A stretch of 64,000 nucleotides of DNA from Ovis canadensis (Eukaryota > Chordata > Mammalia > Artiodactyla > Bovidae), in contig NC_091255.1 in assembly GCF_042477335.2 (NCBI RefSeq), forward strand, positions 47,098,501 through 47,162,500, in the 5' to 3' direction. Below the pieces are notes generated by a model. The model did no database searches. It was not told the DNA's origin and saw nothing but the letters and a program-made list of their open reading frames with translations. Position 1 is the first letter of the stretch. Each line of letters starts with the position of its first letter. Positions 55,426-64,000 of this stretch are shown one piece after another. Both the position numbers and the translations under genes were made by a program.

Positions 55426-55563
55426 CTCTCTGACAAGCTCCTCATGCCAGGCCTCCCGCACCCCTGGCTCCTCCCTAAGGAAGGCCCAGTGCTCTGGGAG
55501 GGTCAGCCCCACCGCGGTCAGCACATCCTCTGCTGGGCCCCCGCCCAACTTCCCAGCTTCCTC
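55426..55563 (-). other. Exon-like open segment upstream of TBKBP1 start
   Basis: 138 nt bounded by an acceptor (CCTACAG) and a donor (GTATTT), open in one frame for 46 codons (contains LTLPEHWAFLREEPGVREAW). It is not part of the known TBKBP1 protein, and joining it directly to the next exon would not be in frame with the ATG. It may be a leader exon or chance. Confidence 0.25.
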
Positions 55564-55845
55564 CTGTAGGATCCCAGAGTTCAGGAAAAGGAAGCGCCTC
55601 CCCAACTCACACTGGGTTTGTGGCAACCCTCCAGGCCCTCCTCACCCCTGACCTGGGACCCACAGGAAGTCCTCGGCTGTGTCTGAGGGAACACAGAGGG
55701 GAAGGGGGCTCTGGGAGAGGCCGCAGGGCTCAGGTGAAGAGGGCAGACAAAGAACTCCTAAGCCCGGCCTGTGTGCCTGCACACAGGGAAGTGGGGAGCC
55801 CTGGGAGGGGGCAGGAATGACTCAGGGCTCCCGAAACAGTAGGCG

Positions 55846-56150
55846 AGGGGGTGCGTGTGTACTTCTCCTGGCCCTGTTTATGAATGTGTGTCTGTGGCTG
55901 GCATGTGTGGGGGGAGTGTGTGTCTGTGAATGAGTGTAGGTGTGTCATAGTCAATGAGCGCCTTAAGCGGGGATGCAGGCGGGGGTCGGATGGAGGGGGA
56001 AGTGACCGGGAGGCCGTGAGTGTTTGTGTGTGCGTGTGTGCACGCGTGCGTGAGCGTGTGTGAAGGGTGGGCACGTTCGGGGCCGTGTGTCACGTGAGGC
56101 ACTATGGGAATGTCCGAGGTGTGCGCGCGCGCCGGAGCATGTGTGCGCGT
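55846..56150. repeat. GT-rich alternating purine-pyrimidine tract
   Basis: Dense TGTGTG/GTGCGTGTG/CGCGCGCG words, including GTGTGCGCGCGCGCCGG near 56118; no single clean repeat unit. Confidence 0.8.
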
Positions 56151-56932
56151 AAGAGAGGGGGCTCCCGAGGTGTGAATTGAGGCAGTGGGGTCCGCGACCT
56201 CCCAAAGCCGGGCAGCAAAAGCCTTGGGTGCAGAGGACTCGGGCCCAGGCCCCAACACCGCCCCGCATTAAGTGCCAGGGAAACGCGTGTGACCGGGTCT
56301 GAGTAAGAAGTGTGTGCGCGTGTTTGTAGGGCTGGCCCCACCTTTAACCCTCTCCTCTCCAAGCCTATCCCCTCTCCCCCAGCTCCGCTCACCAGCGCTC
56401 ACCACACCCCCGACCCCCGGCCCGCCACTTCGAGCCCAACCCCACGAGCTGGGGCTCTGCCTCCTGGGCGATCGCGACCCGCGTTTGCTTCCTCTGCATT
56501 CTCTCCCTTCGGCCCAGCGGCCCCGCGCGAGCGCGACGACAGGCGGATGGGGAAGGGGTGCCTCCTCGGCCCGGGCCCCTTCTGCGGCCCCTTTAAGAGC
56601 CGCCCTTTAAACCCCTTTAGCTTGGCCGACAGAAATTGTCGTCCCTCCCCCTCTCAGAGGCCCGGACCAGGCAGCCCCCTCCCCCACTGCCGCCGAGCCC
56701 CGGGCCCCTAGTCCACCTCCGGGGCCGGGGAAGGGGCTCCGGAAGCGGTGCGGCCTGAGAAGCGGCGGAGGAGGGGGACAGGGGGAATGCGAACGGCCGA
56801 CGCCGGACCCTTCCCCTCCCCGCTCCTCTGGACCAGCTGCGGGCCAACCTCCTCTTCAGCCCACCCAGCGACCCCCGGGGGCCAACCCTAGGCGCCGCTC
56901 CCCTCCCCCCGCCCAGCCCTGCCGGGACTCAC

Positions 56933-57160
56933 AGCTGCTGCCGGTTCCTGCTGGTAATCGCAGCTTACCCCCTCCGCCTGCTCCCTCCCCAGACGGGCAC
57001 CGGTGCCCCCACCCCCCTGGCACCGCGCTCCGCTCTCGCCCTGTCGCCGCCGCCGGGTCTCTCCCCACCCCCCACCCCTCCCCCCAGCCCCCCTCCCTCG
57101 CTCCCGCCCCGCTCCTCCTCCGCCGCCGCCGCCGCCGCCGCCGCCTCCTCCTCCCCGGCT
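56933..57160 (-). other. TBKBP1: Candidate TBKBP1 non-coding first exon
   Basis: CpG-island sequence ending at a consensus donor (AGCT/GTGAGTCC at 56932) on the minus strand, 1.9 kb upstream of the first coding exon. The 5' limit is an estimate. A transcript would settle it. Confidence 0.4.
57120..57144. repeat. (CGC)n trinucleotide tract in the TBKBP1 CpG island
   Basis: About eight uninterrupted CGC units followed by CTC units. On the minus strand it reads GCG/GGC repeats close to the presumed transcription start. Confidence 0.9.
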
Positions 57161-57213
57161 GCTCCGGGTTTCTCTGGCTGGGAAGGCGCCGCGGACCCCG
57201 CCGCGGCCACCAC

Positions 57214-57219
57214 CACGTG
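57214..57219. promoter_or_regulatory. CACGTG E-box
   Basis: Perfect palindromic E-box (bHLH-ZIP type, as for USF/MYC) in the TBKBP1 CpG island, just upstream of the candidate first exon. Function is inferred from position. Confidence 0.4.
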
Positions 57220-57370
57220 GCGAGGGGCGGCCGGCCCCCGCCGTGCGGCCCAGCCTGGCTGCGCGCCCGGCGCCCACCGGCTCCCCGCCGCGCGGCCCGC
57301 GCTCCGCGCCCCCTCCCCGACGCCTCCCCACGCAGTGTGGCGTGGCGGGTGTGTGGGGGCGTCTGCGGAC

Positions 57371-60020
57371 AGCGTAGGAACTCGGGTGGTGCGTTGGGAT
57401 TTGCTTTGAGGATATATATTTTAGGGGAAAGTGAGATTCTTTATTGGATTGTTTTGGTCTTTGCTCTTTTGAGAAGGAAAACATTAGACCTGCTCGTCAT
57501 TGCTCTTGGGGGAGGGGGCATTGTTCTGATAATAAATACTGTAACCGTGGAGTTCAGTCGGATTAGCGTTAAATCAGTAACTTTGGAAATGAGAATGAAC
57601 TGAGGAGATAAAAGTTCATTAGGAAGAACAGCTTCCCTCTCCCACACACAACCCCCTCCCCCAACACACAGAGGCGCCCACAGGCCAGCGAAATGAACAA
57701 ACAGATTTCACCCTTTCCACAAAGAGTATTTGTGCACCTGCCAAACTGCTGGGGAGGAGTCACAAGTTTTTGTCCCTTTCCCACTGTGTGACCTTAGGCA
57801 AGTGACTTAACCCTTCTGAATTAAATTGGCGATAATTCCTGACCTGGGCAACTGTAGAAGAGGAATGGGGATAGGAACTAAAGGTGATCTGTGACTGTCT
57901 CCTCCGGGGTGTTAAAATCTTTTTGGTTATTCCCTGATGGATTAAAAAACGTGGGCTGAGGCATGGCCAGCCTGGCTGCAGTAGAGAATGATCCGGGAAA
58001 TTCTGGAGGACTCTGGCTAACTCCTGACAAGCCAACCCTGGAAGCAGGGTATAGGGTAAATCAGGGGCTTTGGGTGGGTTCAGCATTTAGCTTGAAGCCT
58101 CACATCTGGAGAGAAGGTTCAGGCTGCTGGGAACCTGAGCCTACTTGTTTGGCTACTGGAGGAAGGGGTGGTGAATGCAGAAAGGACAGGAAAAAACGTT
58201 TCTTGCTGTGAGCTTTGACAAGCAGCAGCAGCAGCTCCCATTTTGCCCCACTGTAGGGGGAAGAGTGGACTGAAGGGTGAACTCCTCCCAGAAGAGCCAG
58301 CAGAGGCTCTGTAGTCCTTCCTTTCAAAGAAAGGGATTCTCACCGCTTCCTACCTCCTCCTTTTCCTGCTGTTTTCCTTTCCAGTCTCTCCTGCTAGACT
58401 TTTACAGTCCAGAACACTGGCTTTTTTTCTGAGCCACATGGGACAATCCCCCTGCCCTTTAGATATGAAGGCTACCCAGCTGGGACATCTGACACCCCAC
58501 TAATCCAGAGGGCTGGGCAGATGTCATCTTCCTTAAGACTGTACAGGTTCTCTTCCAAAACTCTTAGAAGACCAGGCAAAAGACTGGAGGCTGGAAATAA
58601 ATGTAGTGGGGTTGCCTGAGGTCTTAATGAGCATGGACTGGGCCATCAGCTGGACCTGAAACTGACTGGCAGCCCTTCTCTCACTGGAAAGGGTAATGGG
58701 CCCAGGTATAGTCTAAGCACACACTCTACAAGATTAGTTGTCAGCTTCTGATGCTTCTGAGCTGGTCAAGGTTCAGGCCTGAGTCACCCGGCAGGGCCAG
58801 CCCAGTGATTTATCTGGGATTCTAAGCAGTTGGTAGCAAAAGCCCAACAGATATTATGCCTGGTTCAGGTGCCCCCAAATTACCTCCTTGGAATCTAGAC
58901 CTAATTTCATAGCATCCCCCCATTTCTGATTCTGTTGTTTGTATTGGACAGACATTGAGAACAGGGACTGCATTTTATCCATCCTTATCCCCAGCTGCCC
59001 TGATAGTACTTGCTCACTGTACGCTTATTCAAGGATTTCGTGAACACCTGTTGTCTCCTGCCCTCGTGGAGCTTATGTTCTAGTAGAGGAGTCAGATGGG
59101 AAAAAAAATTAATAAATGAAACAATTATAAATTGTGATAAAGAGTAAGAAGACACAAGGGGTAACAATAAAGAATAATTTTTTGGGGGGCTGGGAATCTG
59201 CTTTAGATAAAGTAGTCAGAGAAGATCCTCTGGTGAGGTAATGTTTAAGGTAAACTTTGAAGGGTAGGAAGGAGTGTTCCTGGTTGAATAAGTGGGTGAA
59301 GTTGTGTGACTTTTAGATGTTACCTCTCTCACCTGAGAAAACTGGTGATTGGTCTGAATCCCTTGTAAGAACCCATATTATCAGGGTTCATCATGATAGA
59401 GACAGAGAAAGGTAAAACCCAAGGTCCTGGGGAAAGGGGGGGGGGTAAGTGAGAGGAAAGGCGGGAATGTGTTGGATGGCTGAGTTACTGGTGGGAGAGA
59501 CAGAAGCAGGGCCCAAGTCAGCCCAACATGTTTTCTCCTTGGAAATCATCGGAGTGGGGACTGTCTCCCACTCCCAGGACTCTTGCTCTGGAGAAACACG
59601 ATCTTTCCTGTCCCATTCTTGCCTGAAATGGAGGAGGTGGTGGTAGCAGCTGGCAAAAAGATTGAATCAAAATAAAATGCAGATGACTCAAATAGAATCA
59701 GGCAGGCAGAAAAATTGATTAGACACATGTGACAATGCTGGATTCAGCTGCCACCTTAGCCCTCCCGTTCTAGACCCTAGAAAATTAGGGTTTGCTCCAG
59801 AACCATCCTGGGATTCCAACTGTAGCCAATAGTTTTCCATCATATCAGAGGTTTGCACAGTTGGCAAGACTCATTCCTTCCCCAGATCCCCATTTCTGTG
59901 GAAGTAACATACATTCTCCAATCAAATCTGCAAGGTTTGGGTGCAGTTTATAACTATTTGTGCTTCATATTTTTCACAACTGTGTGCATTTCTGCTATCT
60001 CCCAATTAAAAATTCATCTA
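57371..60020. other. Intergenic DNA upstream of TBKBP1
   Basis: A MIR piece at 57775-57860 (TGTGTGACCTTAGGCAAGTG) and an L2-like or other old repeat at about 58920-59290 (CCCTCGTGGAGCTTATGTTC). Otherwise no exon or RNA gene recognised. Confidence 0.5.
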
Positions 60021-60021
60021 T

Positions 60022-60342
60022 AGGCATACCTTGTTTTATTATACTTCACTTTATTGCACTTCCCCAGATACTGCTTTTCACGAATTGCAAGTTTGTGGCA
60101 ATCCTGCATTGATCAAGTGTATTGGCACCAATTTTCCAACAGCATTATTCTTAAATGAAGGTGCGTACATTTTTTTTCAGACATATTGCTGTTGCACACT
60201 TAATAGACTACAGTATAATGTAACTTTTATGCACGGGGAAACTAAAAAAATTGGTATGACTTGCTTTATCAAGATAGTCTCTTTATCAGGATGGTCTATA
60301 ACAGAATCCACAGTATCTTTGAGTGAGATATACCTCTACTGA
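60022..60342 (+). mobile_element. Tigger-type (TcMar) DNA transposon, internally deleted
   Basis: Starts AGGCATACCTTGTTTTATTA and ends GAGTGAGATATACCTC, imperfect terminal inverted repeats. Between them GTTTGTGGCAATCCTGCATT and ACTTAATAGACTACAGTATA match the two ends of Tigger1 as I know it, with the transposase region gone. Confidence 0.7.
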
Positions 60343-63104
60343 ATTTTTGAATACTATGTGCTGTCCAGCAGATGTGAGCTCCATGGGAAGGTTTTATTTG
60401 CTTCATTCACCACTGTATCCCTGGAGCCTGGCACATAATTTAATGACAGTTATTGATCAGTAAACTTAATTAATGCATGTGTTGAGATCCTGTGCTTAGA
60501 ACTTTCTATTTTCCTTCATTTGGATTCCTATTTTGCAGATGAGGAGTCTCCTGATCAGAAAATAATTTGCACAAGGTTATACTCTAAGGACTTAGAATAT
60601 TTTGAAGGGCAGGGGTCAGAAAATAGGAGGCATTGCTCATTGCAATGAAGAGCTAATTCACAGGAAGCCATTTCATATCTTTTCTTCAGGATGGTGACAG
60701 GCTGTCCCTCTGCATCCAGAGCTCAGGCCCGGCTCCAAAGCTGAGATGTACTTTGCTTTCAAACAAGAAGGTATGTTTCATACCCAGAGTTAAGCTCAGG
60801 AACTTATGGCCTAGGAACACTTGGGAGAGGGAACAGCTCAGGCCTCCTACCCATGCTGCACTGCCCAGGATTGGCTGATGGCACAGGGGTAATTCAGAGG
60901 TGGAGTGCACTTTGGGGCCATCAGGCACCAACATCCACCCTGCCCCCTGGCCCTGTTCCCCAAAGCTTCTAGCTGAGGGGAAGTGAAGCAGAAGTACAGG
61001 GAGAAGATTCAAACTCCAGCTGGGAGTAAAGTTGGCTTTAGGAAGTATGTCACACACCTCCCCCTCCATCCTTGAGCTGTTTTGACAGTTGACAAAAGGT
61101 TCACAGTGGACCTCATGGAATCAAGGCAAAATGACATCATTTAATTCCAAAACTCCTTCATCCATGTCTCTCCCTGCTTGTTACCTGTAAGCTTGCTGGG
61201 AGCAGTGGCTCATCTGCTCATCCTTGAGCCACGCACAGCAGTCTGCAACAGTCCAGCGGGGCAAGCACAGCATGGGGAGTCACCCCTGCTTCGCTTACTG
61301 GACAAGGTTCTTGCCCCTTCTGCACTGCACTTTTCTCATCTGTGAACTGGGACTAAAATGGTCTCTTTGTTATAGGGTTGATGAGGGTTACTTGTATTAG
61401 TTTATTTAAGATGCTTATTACAAGCCTGGCATCTTGTTAAGTGCGTAAAATGAACACTGTATGACTTGACTAATCCTGCTCCCATTTCTCTAATTAACCC
61501 AAGGTTAAGAGGCTAGCCTGAAGTCATCCAGCAAATGAGGTAAGAGCCAGGAGCCCAAGTCTCTGCCTTTCAAAGGCTAAGTGATACCATTTCAGAGACC
61601 CCCTCAACTGTACTAGCGTGTCATTAGTTCAACAAATATTTATAAAGGTCTACTGTACTTCAGACACTGCCCTAGGCTGAGGAAAGACAGTCAAGGTCAC
61701 CAAATTTGGGAGCCTTCATTATAGCTGGCAAATCTGGCAATAAATAAGCAACAAATGCACCTTTACATACTGCTGTGAAGGAAATGGATGGCATATCTTA
61801 AATACGTACAGTATGGATCCTTGTTTTGTATTACTAAGATGGACAGTATCTGTCTAGGACAAATGAGAGAAAAGCTTGGGCTTTGGTATCTGACTGGCCT
61901 GGGTTTGAACTCTAGCTCCATTGTGACCTTGGTCTGATAAATTACCCTTTCTGCCCCTCAAGCCTGTATATTCTCCCATACAGCATCCTGCTAAGGTTTT
62001 GAGAATTAAGGTATAATAAAACATAAAATCTCAGCGTTTACAACTTTTCACATCAGGGAGGTCAGGCTAGAATCCTTGATGAGGCCAGGTGCAACTATAA
62101 CCTTGTACTTTTATGTCCTTTCTCAGTGTTAGTTGAGAAGGGAGTTAGATAGGAATGGGGAATTATCTAGAGGACTGTTGGGAAAAGATTCTTAGGGGAA
62201 GCAGCTCCTCCCCATCATTAGATAATGAACAGATACCATTCTTTCCTCCAAGTATACTTTCAATGGAGAAATGTTCTTGCCATCACTCAAAATTTAATGC
62301 AGTCTAGTTAAGAATTACAAGTTACCCTCTATAACCCAGTATCTCCAAAGTTGGGTACAGAAAAAAAATATTAGAACTCCTATTTATATTTATTTTTCAT
62401 ATAATTGCTTTTTAATATCTATTTTTGTGTCTTATGATTACACAATATATGGGGTACAGTAGTACAGGTATATAATTTATCAACACATAGGGGTATGCAT
62501 GATCAAAAATTTCTTACTGACGGGTGTGCAATCAGAAATGGTGAAAGGCCACATGGAGGCTAAGGTAGGAAAATGAAGGTCAGCCCTCATTTTACTTGTC
62601 CAACATAAAGTAAGAAAGTGCATTTTTCCATAAAGTAGCCTGCAGGCATCTCACTGCACTAATAAACAGCAGGGTGAAAGAAAGGACCGTTTCTTAATCT
62701 CAAGTTAGTGTTCTTTCCAAGTTTCGGGCCTAGGGGGGCAGAGGTGGGGAAAGAGTGTAAGCAGAAATTAAGTACACGCTGCAAACTAAAAAATCCAACT
62801 TTTGGATAAGCCATTAAACAGACCAGATCATTAGCCTGAAAAATATGCACAAGACAGGACCGTCTCTAGCAGTTTCAGATTTCTCTGGACAGGAAACCTC
62901 CTCCACGTAGTTCTTTCTCACTGCCTCATTTGCAGGAAATTGTTTCTCACTCATTTCCCATTGTACTACAGTAGAGCTTTTCCTTAGATGTGTCCTTCCT
63001 CTCCCCAACTCACACATCTGTCACCATACATACCAGCTTCTTTCAAACAGCTCATTTCACCTCCAAAAAGGTGACACCATCTAGAACCAAAAATGAAGCA
63101 GCAA
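60343..63104. other. Intergenic DNA between TBKBP1 and the presumed KPNB1 end
   Basis: Old repeats only: L2-like 3' end at 60350-60480, L2-like at 61615-61800, MIR at 61868-62030, and an unassigned AT-rich, repeat-like block at 62380-62560. The frame at 60686-61069 has no recognised product. Confidence 0.5.
61868..62030 (+). mobile_element. MIR element
   Basis: CCTGGGTTTGAACTCTAGCT and ATTGTGACCTTGGTCTGATA match the MIR 5' half and core in order. Confidence 0.7.
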
Positions 63105-64000
63105 AATGTTGAAAATAAAAATAAAGCGGACTTTATTTAGAAGATAAAGGTGGTGGTATCAGTTTTGGTTAATAAAGTTGGGCTCAAGTGTTTTAACAGG
63201 TCTTTTACTGCCATCACAGACTGGCATGCCAAGGGCATTCTGAATGCCAATTACAGACGGAAGTTGTTTCAAAATTCAAGATGCTATCAAAAGCTGATGG
63301 AGTTTGAATTTTTCAAGTTGGACTAACACACTTTTATATAAGAGTGACTAGATTACTTGGTTCTGAAAATGAAAATACTATACTGAGCAATTCCCCTCTT
63401 CCACAAGTCCCTAAGGCAATGTTGCAGTTGCCTCTGACAGCCAAAATCTCAACATTTCAACAGAAGGGAGCTGGGAGGAACTGGGAAAATGAAAAGCAAA
63501 ATTAATAAATGTAATTGTAACTGATACAGGCAGCTGCCACTTGTGGCAAACCAAAGCCTAGTCTGATGCCTATTTTCTTCACATTTCACTGACATCTTAC
63601 CAGACGGTAATGACATTCTTGAAGGAATGTGCCAAGACTAGAGTGGGGAAGGCCCAGACAGTGAGTGGACAGAATGCATTTTGCATCCAGTTGCCTTAGG
63701 TGGTACAGTTGATTAAGGACAAATACCCAGTGGGAAGACCTACTAGCCAAAGGTAACTAGAAAAAGAGGATAATAAACGCATAACCAGTGCAAAGAAAAC
63801 TGCGAGGCACCAAGACCGCAAACCAACCAGCCCACTTTCCTCCTCTCCATCACTGAACGGATCTGGGAGAAAGCATTAGTAACAGCACTTGTCAACTGCT
63901 TCCCTGGAACAAAACATGACAAAACACACGGAAGGTTTTGTTTTCATCATGGTTCTCGGTGTACTTTATTCTCCTGCTGTCTAGCTAAGCAGCCCACACA
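63105..64000 (-). other. Candidate 3' UTR of the next minus-strand gene, KPNB1 by synteny
   Basis: Seen: minus-strand AATAAA hexamers at 63970-63965 and 63137-63132, AU-rich non-repetitive sequence and no long reading frame. Known: importin beta-1 (KPNB1) lies directly upstream of TBKBP1 in the same orientation in human. Inference: this is the end of its long 3' UTR, with the distal hexamer (AAATAAAGTCCGC) marking the last cleavage site. No coding exon of KPNB1 is in the window. Confidence 0.45.
63132..63137 (-). terminator. Candidate distal polyadenylation signal of KPNB1
   Basis: Minus-strand CTAAATAAAGTCCGCTTTAT with a T-rich stretch just after it (TTTATTTTTATTTTC). Gene assignment is by synteny only. 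Confidence 0.4.

Larger units (their letters stand above)
55038..56932 (-). other. TBKBP1: TBKBP1 presumed 5' intron
   Basis: Lies between the candidate non-coding first exon and the first coding exon. It holds an exon-like open segment at 55426-55563, a GT-rich alternating tract (about 55846-56150) and the downstream part of the CpG island. No transcript evidence is available from sequence. Confidence 0.5.
56380..57370. promoter_or_regulatory. CpG island, TBKBP1 promoter
   Basis: About 1 kb of very GC- and CpG-rich DNA with Sp-type boxes, a CGC trinucleotide tract and a CACGTG E-box at 57214-57219. It is the only CpG island upstream of the TBKBP1 coding exons and no TATA box is apparent, which fits a housekeeping-type promoter. 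Confidence 0.8.

Noticed and set aside
56888-57484. 198-codon minus-strand frame in the TBKBP1 CpG island
   Set aside because: Polyglycine/arginine product of GC-rich promoter DNA with a trinucleotide repeat; not part of SINTBAD.
1-64000. CRISPR array, operon, phage or bacterial mobile system
   Set aside because: The window is mammalian nuclear DNA with spliced genes and ruminant SINEs; no regularly spaced direct repeats with unique spacers were seen.

Overview
This is a 64-kb piece of a ruminant nuclear genome (cattle, sheep, goat or a relative; the species cannot be fixed by eye). The evidence is the dense set of lineage-specific retroposons: tRNA-derived SINEs of the Bov-tA/BOV-A2 type, CHR-type SINEs, and fragments of the BovB (RTE) LINE. 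The genes are multi-exon vertebrate genes with GT-AG introns.

Two protein-coding genes are recognised, both on the minus strand. TBX21 (T-bet, master transcription factor of Th1/NK-type immunity) has six coding exons between 19098 and 8862. They join in frame to 532 codons plus a stop. TBKBP1 (SINTBAD, a coiled-coil adaptor of the kinases TBK1/IKK-epsilon) has nine coding exons between 55002 and 40758. They join in frame to 615 codons plus a stop. Every junction was checked for GT/AG and for phase. In human the order KPNB1-TBKBP1-TBX21 is conserved on 17q21. The window shows the same order read from the right on the minus strand, so the polyadenylation-rich sequence at 63.1-64.0 kb is probably the 3' UTR of KPNB1; this rests on synteny.

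Layout: 1-8.3 kb is AT-rich, gene-free and packed with L1-like remnants, BovB, Bov-tA and CHR elements, several with visible target-site duplications. 8.4-19.35 kb is TBX21 with its CpG-island promoter; its 7.3-kb first intron holds SINEs and an odd CAY-trinucleotide minisatellite. 19.6-39.3 kb is GC-rich intergenic DNA with few young repeats, an orphan CpG-rich patch (29.1-30.3 kb) and a strong short inverted repeat. 39.34-57.2 kb is TBKBP1, whose 8.3-kb sixth coding intron contains an old hAT-like element, a CHR SINE, a (GT)n tract and a perfect hairpin. 57.4-63.1 kb is intergenic with old MIR/L2-like repeats and a Tigger-type DNA transposon remnant.

The two genes both serve immunity but at different levels: TBKBP1 in cytoplasmic innate signalling to interferon, TBX21 in nuclear control of interferon-gamma programmes. 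Nothing in the sequence shows that they are co-regulated. I found no novel multi-gene system. The most useful observations are small: a three-residue deletion in the T-box of T-bet, an altered T-bet C-terminus, a NAGNAG acceptor in TBKBP1, an exon-like open segment upstream of the TBKBP1 start, two hairpins, and the orphan CpG-rich patch.
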